A stretch of DNA of 61,448 bases, from contig NZ_SVFW01000021.1 of assembly GCF_015056685.1 (NCBI RefSeq), forward strand, positions 1-61,448, read 5' to 3'. Positions 25,501-33,177 of this stretch are shown one piece after another. The notes under the pieces were generated by a model. The model had not been told where the DNA came from. It searched no databases and was given only the letters and a program-made list of their open reading frames with translations. Numbering within the stretch: the first letter of the stretch is position 1; each line of letters starts with the position of its first letter. Source of the stretch: Butyrivibrio sp. (GTDB lineage: Bacteria; Bacillota; Clostridia; Lachnospirales; Lachnospiraceae). A program made the translations under genes and the position numbers.

Positions 25501-25850
25501 AGTCAATTGCCAAGGAAGTAGAGAATAAGATAATAAAAGAAATTACTGGAACTGTTCCAATAGCGCATTTGCATTGTATCAATGAATTGCCACCGATAAA
25601 TATCCCGTGGACTGAATGGTTGATTTACAGTGTTCTTAACAAATGGTCGGATGCTCTTGAAGTGTCAGCATCAGCAGAGCAGTTTAGGTATTCATTTCCC
25701 ATAGTTGCTCGTAGGGGAGAACTCTCTTTAGAAAAGGTGGGTTCCCTATCCAAAGAAGATGTCGGAGTTTTAGCTATGGCTGATGACTTAGATAATATTG
25801 ATGAATTGATAAGCGATTACATATTGGAAGAGGAAGATAATGAGTTATAA
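22596..25850 (+). CDS. Large DNA-binding protein: four alpha-CTD/HhH-like repeats plus sigma-region-4-like HTH
   Basis: A 1,084-residue protein, first gene of the operon upstream of dnd. Four HhH repeats like the RNA polymerase alpha C-terminal domain occur at about 36-84, 138-186 (NGINTIGELLIKTPKDLRSI), 232-279 (MGVDTVAKLMYLCPKDILEI) and 325-371. A sigma-70 region 4-like HTH with GVTRERVRQLERK lies at about 463-507. The remaining 570 residues have no motif I know. It is a likely DNA recognition or scaffold protein of the phosphorothioation-dependent effector module (inference). GAGGTG precedes the ATG, and the stop overlaps the helicase gene by 11 nt. Base composition is more AT-rich than the mating genes, consistent with separate acquisition. 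Confidence 0.8.
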   Translation: MENKRNIINDEMLLSPLKEVVDISAELQSASINKLELSRELISKLDVNGLDTIKKLLLFNCSELQNIFGFSLEEIETVIIAINQYTPVKDIIDETESNTGNEDDNKEKPLNQDISLGESFNLVPDDYVDIDIITANITGRVKNMLLRNGINTIGELLIKTPKDLRSIKGLGRNIVEEIEAICKKMNDEGIGFLEDDESANDIETTLSESFYAAANIEPNDYCEYLIVNTDLSGSMKNKLLQMGVDTVAKLMYLCPKDILEIKGCGTLAVEKVRQLITEIGNGSSSQGDRSPSNKKKSDELQPFYKVYGIAPDDYEFEYIQNHFFSPRLRNTLSRNNIFTTKELLCLSYHDICSMKGMGSGSRKELVDYIERLDSSKDNKELSEKLKECSAAAFIFGYTDDSRIQKKLLQYCTDRTMLLGHFLDVLKPLEQEDKGLFISFNQWCRFDIGKELQEILSALKSNERGFEIIDMRAKGETLARIGEIVGVTRERVRQLERKMIMQFDRWQSQTRFIWQIYAERSGDSVLTADELEDYFGENSYLFIYLLKNAAFSADYYDRQLDAIILDDEASSEKAQNYIDSIPASVGIDELDGIIEKGVSEHGISEEVLRLMFNESYTLTGKVYHRSKLSLRNIYSDVLSKYYPNGMHIYDECEIQRFREHVKQEYEISLDDKNDRAIISRLAGVGILCGRGRYRLNKGPFISEKLLKEIADYIDSNDSPIMIIGSIFDEFEDRLLSEGIDNRYFLQGILREHYNDRWIFKRDYITKDASITSLYSSIVNFIKQSPYPVKKETIMEQFSGLTDIVLQLSVSDSNILNLFGEYFHGSHVKITDQDKDILQGCIEKALQGKKFIHCKDVYAYAVEECPTALTSNYISFPFGLFSMLEYLFGNQYVFSRPFISKTDIGFDSATDAVISMVSNADRITIEEIQGFAKEIHYTITNILDFIDSCNDTALLINDAELMNIGSTGINESIAKEVENKIIKEITGTVPIAHLHCINELPPINIPWTEWLIYSVLNKWSDALEVSASAEQFRYSFPIVARRGELSLEKVGSLSKEDVGVLAMADDLDNIDELISDYILEEEDNEL

Positions 25851-27870
25851 AGAACTGGAAATAGGCAACAGTTACATAAGTAAAGGCAATAATAATATTG
25901 CAGATTCTTTTTTAGTGCCTGTTCTTAAACATACGGTGAAGTATAAACGTAGTGTTGGCTTTTTCTCTTCTGGGGTAATCAATGAGATATCTGAAGGAAT
26001 AATGGCGCTTGTCCGTAATCATGGAACAATTCAGTTGATAGCAAGTCCAGAGCTGTCAGAGGCTGATATAGAGGCAATTAATCTGGGGTATGAACAGAGA
26101 CAGAAATATATAGAAGATAGGTTTTCGGATGAATTCGTACAGGAAGTTGAAAAGCTTGATGATACTAAGCTGCAGTTTTTGTGTGAGCTGATAAGGAAAA
26201 ACATACTTGATATAAAAATTGCAGTTACCGACAGAAATGGTATATATCATGATAAGCTTGGAATATTGCAAGATTTTGATGGAAACAAAATTGTTTTTTA
26301 TGGGTCATCTAATTCAAGTTACAGTGGGTACAGAGGAAATTACGAAAAGATAAGAGTTTCTAAGAGTTGGGTTCCAGGCTTCGCTGATATAGTTAGTGAA
26401 GAAGAGCAAGAGTTTGATCAGCTGTGGAATAATTCAAATGAATATGTCCAGGTGTTTGAGTTTAAAGAGACTGCTGAGAAAAAGCTATTGGAAGTTATTG
26501 AGAGAAGATCAAGCGGTGCAAAGAGCAATAATGTCATAAAACTACGTGATTATCAGCAAGATGCAATAGCCGCGTGGGTAAGAAACAATTATCATGGCTT
26601 TTACGTTATGGCAACTGGAACAGGTAAAACCTGGACTGCTATTTTTTCGGCAAAAAAATTAATAGAGACAGAGCAGTGCATGGTTACAATATGCGCTCCG
26701 TATAAACATTTGGTTAAGCAGTGGGCCGAAGATGTTACAAAGGCGTTTCCGGAAGCTAAAATAGTGCTGGTTTCGTCTGAGAATCCGGAATGGGATAAGC
26801 AGATAACTAACGAAATAGTAAGAAGCAAATATGATCCGAACCAGCAATTAATCATAATAACGACGATAGCATCTTTTAAAATGCAAAGATATCAGGATAT
26901 AATCGCTACATTTTCAGGCAAGAAGCTGCTTATTGTAGATGAAGCACATCGTTTTACTGTAAGACCATCTGATTATGACTATCTCCTTGGGTTAAGTGCT
27001 ACACCTTTTAGCGGGTCATCTGCTGAAAGAGGTAATGAACTGATGGAATACTTCGGAGGACAAGTGTTTAGCCTTACAATTGAGGATGCATTAGATAGGG
27101 GGTATCTTGTACCTTATTATTACCGTCCTATATATGTTTATGCTACTAGAGAAGAAGAGGATAAGTTCAATGGGTTTAGCAGGATAATTCTATCTTGTTT
27201 TAGAAACGGAGTGTGCATCAACCCGGATCTTTTAGTTAAAACGCTTAGGAATCGCTTGCGAGTGATTTCGATGGCTGAGGAAAAACAGACACATATTGAT
27301 GATATAATAAATAATGTTAAGGAAAGAAATAACGTAGTTGTATACTGTGGTGACGGAAGGCTTATGGATTCTGAGCAAGGAGAAATACGCCATATTCAGT
27401 CTATTAAAAAAATGCTAAGTAGACACGGATACAAAGCGAGTCAATTCACTGCACAAGAAAATATTAAGGATCGCATGGAATTAGTAGATTCTTTCAATAA
27501 GGGCGAAATAACGGCGCTTGCTGCAATTCGATGCTTGGATGAAGGAATCAATATTCCATCAATAAAGAGCGCATTGATTTTATCGAGTAACGATGATTAT
27601 CGTGAATTTGTGCAAAGACGAGGAAGAATTCTAAGAACATATAATGGGAAAAAATATGCAACTATCTATGATGTGATAGTCCTTCCAAGCGATAATTGTG
27701 ATCAGTGGGCTAAGATAGAGTTTAGGCGCTTTTTGGAATATGCTCGCTTGGCTCTCAATTGGAACGAACTTGAACTTGAATTGGAAGATCAGCTTAGCCA
27801 TTATGGGTTATCTGTTGAAGATATTGATGTATATGATTATGAGGATATGGAGGAAACAATAGATGAATAA
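25840..27870 (+). CDS. SF2 DEAD/DEAH helicase with N-terminal PLD-like domain
   Basis: A 676-residue protein. The first 190 residues resemble the phospholipase-D-like domain fused to defence helicases: HDKLGIL at about 137-143, then FYGSSNSSYSGYRGNYE, whose HxK and Asn/Ser pattern could support nuclease activity. The helicase core follows: MATGTGKTW (motif I, about 256-264), IVDEAHR (motif II, about 365-371), LGLSATPF (motif III) and FVQRRGRILRT (motif VI). It overlaps genes on both sides. Expected role: ATP-driven translocation on, or cleavage of, non-phosphorothioated DNA (inference). It is not DptH-like in length or domain order. Confidence 0.88.
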   Translation: MSYKELEIGNSYISKGNNNIADSFLVPVLKHTVKYKRSVGFFSSGVINEISEGIMALVRNHGTIQLIASPELSEADIEAINLGYEQRQKYIEDRFSDEFVQEVEKLDDTKLQFLCELIRKNILDIKIAVTDRNGIYHDKLGILQDFDGNKIVFYGSSNSSYSGYRGNYEKIRVSKSWVPGFADIVSEEEQEFDQLWNNSNEYVQVFEFKETAEKKLLEVIERRSSGAKSNNVIKLRDYQQDAIAAWVRNNYHGFYVMATGTGKTWTAIFSAKKLIETEQCMVTICAPYKHLVKQWAEDVTKAFPEAKIVLVSSENPEWDKQITNEIVRSKYDPNQQLIIITTIASFKMQRYQDIIATFSGKKLLIVDEAHRFTVRPSDYDYLLGLSATPFSGSSAERGNELMEYFGGQVFSLTIEDALDRGYLVPYYYRPIYVYATREEEDKFNGFSRIILSCFRNGVCINPDLLVKTLRNRLRVISMAEEKQTHIDDIINNVKERNNVVVYCGDGRLMDSEQGEIRHIQSIKKMLSRHGYKASQFTAQENIKDRMELVDSFNKGEITALAAIRCLDEGINIPSIKSALILSSNDDYREFVQRRGRILRTYNGKKYATIYDVIVLPSDNCDQWAKIEFRRFLEYARLALNWNELELELEDQLSHYGLSVEDIDVYDYEDMEETIDE

Positions 27871-28024
27871 GGACCGTATAGTTGAGAATATGGTTGATTT
27901 TATTCAAAAAGAAGAGCGAAATCTTCAAGTGTCGAAGATGTCAACTGATACGAAAGCGGCTAAAAGTGATATTGTAAATGCTATTTTAGAGCACCTGGAA
28001 GAGGAATTGCAGAATGAGAATTAA
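27863..28024 (+). CDS. 53-residue helical protein between helicase and SMC ATPase
   Basis: A small ORF overlaps the end of the helicase gene by 8 nt and the start of the ATPase gene by 11 nt. It begins MNKDRIVENMVDFIQKEERN and ends EELQNEN; the whole is helical and acidic. GAGGATATGGAGG, within the helicase C-terminus, provides the ribosome binding site. Such tight overlaps on both sides strongly suggest a translated gene. It may be a small subunit or adaptor. No family is recognised. Confidence 0.6.
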   Translation: MNKDRIVENMVDFIQKEERNLQVSKMSTDTKAAKSDIVNAILEHLEEELQNEN

Positions 28025-29978
28025 ATCTATAGAATTTGAAAATTTTAGAAATTTCAGAGAGCATGGACTTATTACTTGTTCGACAGATGGGAAAATAACC
28101 GTAATCTATGGAAAAAATGGTGATGGTAAGACAACTTTGCACCAACTGTTTCAATGGATTATATATGGTAAAGTGCATTTTAATAAGACAACAACAGATC
28201 ATTTATACAATTTGGCTTTTGAATCAGAGCAGGAATATGGCTCTGTATTTGAGGTTATGGGAAGGATTGACTTTGAGGACAGAGGCGAACAGTACTCATT
28301 GACTCGCAAATATACATATAGGAAAGGAATAGATGATTCTGAAAAAATAGGAGAAGACTATTCACTCCAAAAAATGGACGATGATTATAATTGGAGGCGA
28401 GTTGAACGACCTCAAGAAACAGTTGAAAAACTTCTCCCATCTGGGCTTTCAGAGTATTTCTTTTTTGACGGTGAGAGTATGATTGCTGATTTGCGAGTGA
28501 AAGGTAAGGATTCTGCCGCAAAGCTTAGAAAGGCTTTATACTCAATGTTTGATCTTGATGTTATTGAATCAGCGCTTACGCATGTTGGACGAACTGATTC
28601 AAAAACCACAGTGCTTGGCAAGCTATATATGAATAAAGGGTCAATTGCTAGTGGAAGTGAAATTTCCGCTGTAAAGACAAATATTGAAAATGCGCAAGGC
28701 AAAATAGCTTTTTTTGAAGAAGAAAAAGAGAAAAATGAAAATAAAAAAGCAGAATTGAAGGAGCTTATACAAAATATTTCAGAAGAAATAGGCGGAGCGA
28801 AATCTAAAGCAGATTATGAAAAGATTCGTAAGGAATATCAGTCACAAAGGGATGCGTTTCTTGACAATGTAAAGAGTGAAACAAAGAACTTTGGTGATGA
28901 TGTTATGGCTTCATTTCCGGCGATACTTGTATCTAAGGCCATTATTGACGCGGAGAAGAAGTTGAACCTCAAGGTTAAACAAAAGTCTTCGGCATTACCG
29001 GATGGACTGTCTAAGAGACTTATTGCCTATCTTACAAGAATGAATACTGACACCTGTATTTGTGGGCGAGAGCTTTGCGAAGAGCAAAAACAACATATTA
29101 ATGCATTCCTTGGGATGATGCCGCCTATGTCTTATACTAGCATGTACCAGAATTTTACGCAGAAGGCTGAAAGCATGAGAAAAAACTATGACAAGGAAAG
29201 TCTAGAAGAAAGAATCCTTAGAGTTTTAAAGAATCAGGAAAACGCTGAGGCGTGTGACAAAAAAATCATGGTTTTGGATGATGCAGAGAAAAAGAGTAAA
29301 GATATAGAAGATCTTATCGTCGCAAGGCAAAAGGCTGAGGAAAGCGTTAAAGAACTAGAGGGGCTGATTTCAAAGCAATCCACTGAAATTGAGAAACATA
29401 ATATATATCTGAAGCAACAGATGAAGAAATTTGATGAGCTCACCAAAGGAAATGAGGAAGGAATCCTTGCAAATCAGAAAATTGAGATTATGGAGGCTGT
29501 AGCAGATTTCTTTAGAAATAAGCTTGATCAGGCTGCGAAGGAATATAGCAAGGAATTGGAGGGGAACATTCAGTTATTGCTGAATGATATGCTTACATCA
29601 AAGCGTACTGTTCATGTAACAGATGAGTTTTCTGTTAGGGTTACTGACAGCTTTAATGATGAATCAAAATCAGAGGGGCAGTTTGCTGTAGTTTCATTTG
29701 CGTATATTGGTGGAATACTACAGATGCTTAAGCGAGAAGGCGATCTAAATGCTAAAGAATATCCTTTGGTACTGGATGGACCTTTTTCAAAGCTGGATTC
29801 TGATCAGAAGCAGAATGTAGTAGATAAACTTCCTGAATTTGCGCCTCAAGTTATTGTGTTTTCAAAAGATGACCTGCATGATGTCATAAAAACTGAGAAT
29901 ATTGGTAAAGTGTGGACTATAATGAGTAATGATGAGAAAAATGTTGCAACAATAGAGGAGGGTAAACTTTGGAAATAA
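28014..29978 (+). CDS. Second DndD-like SMC/Rad50-type ATPase
   Basis: A 654-residue ABC-type ATPase with Walker A GKNGDGKTT at 33-41, long coiled coils, a central zinc-hook-like motif CICGRELC at about 347-354, a degenerate signature region (SEGQFAVVSFAYIGG at about 553) and Walker B YPLVLDGPFSKLD at about 583-595. It resembles DndD in length and order but is distinct from the true dndD at 33177, which lacks the Cys hook. It probably provides the ATP-driven DNA clamp of the effector module. It overlaps genes on both sides in the operon. Confidence 0.85.
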   Translation: MRIKSIEFENFRNFREHGLITCSTDGKITVIYGKNGDGKTTLHQLFQWIIYGKVHFNKTTTDHLYNLAFESEQEYGSVFEVMGRIDFEDRGEQYSLTRKYTYRKGIDDSEKIGEDYSLQKMDDDYNWRRVERPQETVEKLLPSGLSEYFFFDGESMIADLRVKGKDSAAKLRKALYSMFDLDVIESALTHVGRTDSKTTVLGKLYMNKGSIASGSEISAVKTNIENAQGKIAFFEEEKEKNENKKAELKELIQNISEEIGGAKSKADYEKIRKEYQSQRDAFLDNVKSETKNFGDDVMASFPAILVSKAIIDAEKKLNLKVKQKSSALPDGLSKRLIAYLTRMNTDTCICGRELCEEQKQHINAFLGMMPPMSYTSMYQNFTQKAESMRKNYDKESLEERILRVLKNQENAEACDKKIMVLDDAEKKSKDIEDLIVARQKAEESVKELEGLISKQSTEIEKHNIYLKQQMKKFDELTKGNEEGILANQKIEIMEAVADFFRNKLDQAAKEYSKELEGNIQLLLNDMLTSKRTVHVTDEFSVRVTDSFNDESKSEGQFAVVSFAYIGGILQMLKREGDLNAKEYPLVLDGPFSKLDSDQKQNVVDKLPEFAPQVIVFSKDDLHDVIKTENIGKVWTIMSNDEKNVATIEEGKLWK

Positions 29979-30490
29979 GTTCAGATATAACCTTAAAAGG
30001 TACTGATTGGAATACTGCGATAACAAAGCTTTCCGCTATTTTTGCTACAAGGACGCATTATAGCTTGTTTATGCTGTGTCTATCAATTGGGATTATGTAT
30101 GATAAGCGCATTGATACGCCAGAAGAGAACGGAGAAGAAAACAAGTCTGTGCCGCGTAATGTACTACAAAACAATGATGCAGGGCAGCTTGATACTTTCT
30201 TTCAGGCAGCAATTCTTTCTACGGAGACAGAGAGCTTTTCTGAGGATGAGCGCTTAGAGTTGGCATTTGGTGAAGCTAGAGGAGAAAAAAAGAATACTGA
30301 TTTCAACAAAATTGCTTTTCTTGTGAGTTTTGCAAACTACGGAGTTCATAAATTGGTTGAGCTTATTGGGCATACGGATATTGAATCTATGGAAAACATT
30401 AAGAATTTTCTATTGGCAAGTGCAGATGGAAGAAATTTAGAAATTGATTCACTTCCAATTGAAGAACTTGATGATATCGAAGATCTTTAA
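29969..30490 (+). CDS. Small partner protein of the second SMC ATPase
   Basis: A 173-residue protein from TTG 29969 with GAGGAGGG 5-6 nt upstream, overlapping the ATPase gene by 10 nt. The N-terminus contains KLSAIFATRTHYSLFMLCLS, recalling the helix-rich start of DndE (KLSSGAKEKLGRL, then WNILCRWALCFSLS), and the rest is acidic and helical. The order SMC ATPase then small protein mirrors dndD-dndE downstream, which suggests the pair works the same way. The resemblance to DndE is weak and needs a profile comparison. It is the last gene of the operon. Confidence 0.6.
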   Translation: MEISSDITLKGTDWNTAITKLSAIFATRTHYSLFMLCLSIGIMYDKRIDTPEENGEENKSVPRNVLQNNDAGQLDTFFQAAILSTETESFSEDERLELAFGEARGEKKNTDFNKIAFLVSFANYGVHKLVELIGHTDIESMENIKNFLLASADGRNLEIDSLPIEELDDIEDL

Positions 30491-30510
30491 ATGTTGCGTG
30501 GAAACATTAA

Positions 30511-30554
30511 TTGACATGGATACCCTACTTAAGTATACTACTTAAGTAGGGTAT
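30511..30554 (+). promoter_or_regulatory. dnd operon promoter overlapped by a perfect 16-bp inverted repeat
   Basis: TTGACA (30511-30516), a 17-nt spacer and TATACT (30534-30539) form a near-consensus promoter. The arms ATACCCTACTTAAGTA (30520-30535) and its exact complement (30539-30554) with spacer TAC cover the spacer, the -10 box and the likely start site. This is an excellent repressor site. DndB, the first gene product, is known as a repressor of dnd in Salmonella and is the natural candidate (inference). Confidence 0.85.
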
Positions 30555-30571
30555 ATTTTATTGGAGGCAAC

Positions 30572-31630
30572 ATGAAATATAGTTATAGATTTCCTGTAGT
30601 AAAAGGCGTTCAGGCTGGAAGAGAGTACTATATTGGGATGGTTCCACTTAAGATGTTGAGTAGGTTATTTCCGATAGAGGAAGAGTATGTTCCACCGGAG
30701 TATCGAGCTCAAAGGCGGTTAAACGAAAACAGAATACCTGAAATCAAAAAATATATACTTAACAACCGGGATAATTATGTCTTTTCAGCATTAGCAGCAT
30801 CTATTGATGGCGATTATAAGTTTGAATCGTTCAGTGATGATCTTGGAGTATTAGAAGTTTCGATGGATGCCCGGATTTTAATTAATGATGGACAACATCG
30901 AAAAGCTGCGATACTGGCTGCGTTGGAAGAATTTCCAAATCTGGGAGATGAAACCATATCGGTTGTGTTTTACGCGGATCAAGGTCTAGCAAGAAGCCAA
31001 CAAATGTTTACTGATCTTAATAAGCATGCAGTGAAAACAACGAATTCCATGGCTGAATTGTATGATTCTCGTGATCCTATGGCTGTTGCGACAAGGAAAA
31101 TAATATCCGAAGTACCATTCTTTGATGCTTACGTAGATAAAGAAAAGGACATGTTAGGGAAATTTTCTTCCGCTTTATTTACCCTTAACAATGTTTATAC
31201 TGCAAACAAAAGAATGCTTAGAAGGCAGGAGTGCAATGAGGCTTTTGTTGAATACTGTATCCAGTATTGGAAAAAAGTTTCGGAACACATGATCCCTTGG
31301 AATGATTTAATAAGCCACCAGATAAGCAAGACAGAACTAAGAGAGAAGTATATCGCAGCTCAGGCTGTTGTATTACAGGCTCTTGGGCGAGTGGGGGCAT
31401 ATTTTTATGAAAATATCGAATCCGATTTATTGGATAGCTACTTGGTTAAACTAGAAGAAATAGATTGGAAGCGCTCTGCGAAATATTGGAAACAGAGAGT
31501 AATTAAACAGAATGGAAGAATGATAAATAACGAAACAGCGATTATATTGGCTGCTAATGTTATAAAGCAACAAATGTCGATTCCATTATCAGATGATGAG
31601 AAGGCAATTGAAAAGAAATCAAAAGTATAA
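30572..31630 (+). CDS. dndB: DndB, DGQHR-domain regulator of DNA phosphorothioation
   Basis: A 352-residue protein with the defining DGQHR motif at 106-110 (RILINDGQHRKAAIL), the length usual for DndB. In Salmonella DndB represses dnd transcription, and its loss increases modification. TGGAGG (30562-30567) precedes the ATG. It heads the dndBCDEA order, unlike clusters where dndA is divergent. The operator-like repeat over its promoter fits autoregulation. The upstream effector operon ends only 82 bp before it, with no clear terminator, so read-through into dnd is possible. Confidence 0.93.
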   Translation: MKYSYRFPVVKGVQAGREYYIGMVPLKMLSRLFPIEEEYVPPEYRAQRRLNENRIPEIKKYILNNRDNYVFSALAASIDGDYKFESFSDDLGVLEVSMDARILINDGQHRKAAILAALEEFPNLGDETISVVFYADQGLARSQQMFTDLNKHAVKTTNSMAELYDSRDPMAVATRKIISEVPFFDAYVDKEKDMLGKFSSALFTLNNVYTANKRMLRRQECNEAFVEYCIQYWKKVSEHMIPWNDLISHQISKTELREKYIAAQAVVLQALGRVGAYFYENIESDLLDSYLVKLEEIDWKRSAKYWKQRVIKQNGRMINNETAIILAANVIKQQMSIPLSDDEKAIEKKSKV

Positions 31631-31644
31631 AAGGGATAGAATCT

Positions 31645-33177
31645 ATGTCAGATAACAATCAAGAAAAGAAAGAAGTAACGATAACAAAAGAAACTATTGA
31701 TGGTTTGATGGAAACTGTCAGAAACCTTTATTTATGTGATGATATTCCGTGGGTAATAGGGTATTCAGGAGGTAAGGATAGTACCGCAACGGTCCAGCTT
31801 GTATGGTTGGCCTTGAAAGACTTACCGCCCCACAAACTTAAGAAGACAGTACACATTATAAATACTGATACTCTTGTAGAATCACCTGTAGTCTCAAAAT
31901 GGGTAAAAAAATCACTGGAGTGTATGGATGAAGCTGCAGATGAACAGCATTTGCCATTCGAAACTCATCAGCTTACTCCGGCAATGGATAATACTTTTTG
32001 GGTAAATTTTATTGGAAGGGGATATCCTTTTCCTAGAAAAAAACTCCGTTGGTGTACAGATCGATTAAAAATACAGCCTGTAAATACTTTCGTTAAGGAG
32101 AAAATTGCAGAACATGGCGAGATAATAATGGTTATTGGTACAAGAAAGGCTGAAAGTGCCAGACGTGCGAAAACCATGGCATATTATGAGAAAAAACGTG
32201 TGAGGGAACTACTTAGCCCTAACCAGTCTATGGCGAATGAACTTGTTTTTTCCCCGCTTGAAGACTGGAATGATAACGATGTCTGGGTTTTTTTAATGCA
32301 GTATCAGAATCCATGGGGATATTCAAACAAAGAGCTTCTTACTCTGTATAGAGGAGCAACTGCTGATGGTGAATGTCCGCTTATGATAGGCAAAGGGCTT
32401 CCAAGCTGCGGAAGAAGCAGGTTTGGTTGCTGGGTATGCACTATGGTTGAAAAGGACAAGTCCATGGAAGCCATGATCGCAAATGATTCAGAGAAAGAGT
32501 GGATGTCTGCTCTATTGGAATTTAGAAATAGATTTGGTGATGAGGAGCATGATAGGGAAAGAAGAAGCTTCAGAAAGATGGCTGGATATCTGCAGGGTAG
32601 TTATAAGCAGTTATATCATGGCCCTTACACAAAAGAATACAGAGAAAAATGGCTTAGAGAACTCTTGGAAGTACAGAAGGATATTAATGAAAATGGTCCA
32701 GATGAGTTTTCAGATTTGAAGCTTATAACAATGCCAGAACTGAGAAATATTAGGCGCATATGGGTTAACGAGAAACATGAATTTGACGATTCTCTTCCAA
32801 GGATATTCCAGGAAGTTACAGGAGAGGAATTCGATGACCCTGAATGGATTGGTACACCAGCGTTTAAGAGTGAGGAATGGGATATTCTAAAAGACGTGGT
32901 TAATGATCTCTATCCTGATGAGGAACTGGCTTTTGAAATGGCATATAGCCTTGTGGATATTGAGAATAAATCTAGCGGATTGAATCAACGAAAAGGAATT
33001 GCGGATTCCCTTGAAGGCGTAATTAAGAAGACTTTTTATAAAAATGAAGAGGATGCAAGGCAATTTTATTTAGGGCAGACGGAAAGAAAGAGAGATCTCG
33101 GAGGTAAGTATAATGCCATAGCATTAGATGATTCATATGATGAGCCTTATGAGACTGAAGAGGACGAGGAAGAATAA
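31645..33177 (+). CDS. dndC: DndC, PAPS-reductase-like sulfur-insertion enzyme
   Basis: A 510-residue protein with the PP-loop SGGKDST at 41-47, which activates the DNA backbone or sulfur transfer with ATP. Four cysteines at about 244, 255, 262 and 265 (CPLM, PSCG, FGCWVCTM) match the Fe-S cluster ligands of DndC. It shares family TIGR03183-type features in order and length. It is required for replacing a non-bridging backbone oxygen with sulfur. Its stop overlaps the dndD start (TAATG). Confidence 0.95.
   Translation: MSDNNQEKKEVTITKETIDGLMETVRNLYLCDDIPWVIGYSGGKDSTATVQLVWLALKDLPPHKLKKTVHIINTDTLVESPVVSKWVKKSLECMDEAADEQHLPFETHQLTPAMDNTFWVNFIGRGYPFPRKKLRWCTDRLKIQPVNTFVKEKIAEHGEIIMVIGTRKAESARRAKTMAYYEKKRVRELLSPNQSMANELVFSPLEDWNDNDVWVFLMQYQNPWGYSNKELLTLYRGATADGECPLMIGKGLPSCGRSRFGCWVCTMVEKDKSMEAMIANDSEKEWMSALLEFRNRFGDEEHDRERRSFRKMAGYLQGSYKQLYHGPYTKEYREKWLRELLEVQKDINENGPDEFSDLKLITMPELRNIRRIWVNEKHEFDDSLPRIFQEVTGEEFDDPEWIGTPAFKSEEWDILKDVVNDLYPDEELAFEMAYSLVDIENKSSGLNQRKGIADSLEGVIKKTFYKNEEDARQFYLGQTERKRDLGGKYNAIALDDSYDEPYETEEDEEE

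Noticed and set aside
22596..30490. Canonical DptFGH, BREX or DISARM system
   Set aside because: Gene sizes and motifs do not match: no HerA-type DptH, no BrxL/PglZ, no DrmA/DrmB pair with a DUF1998 protein.
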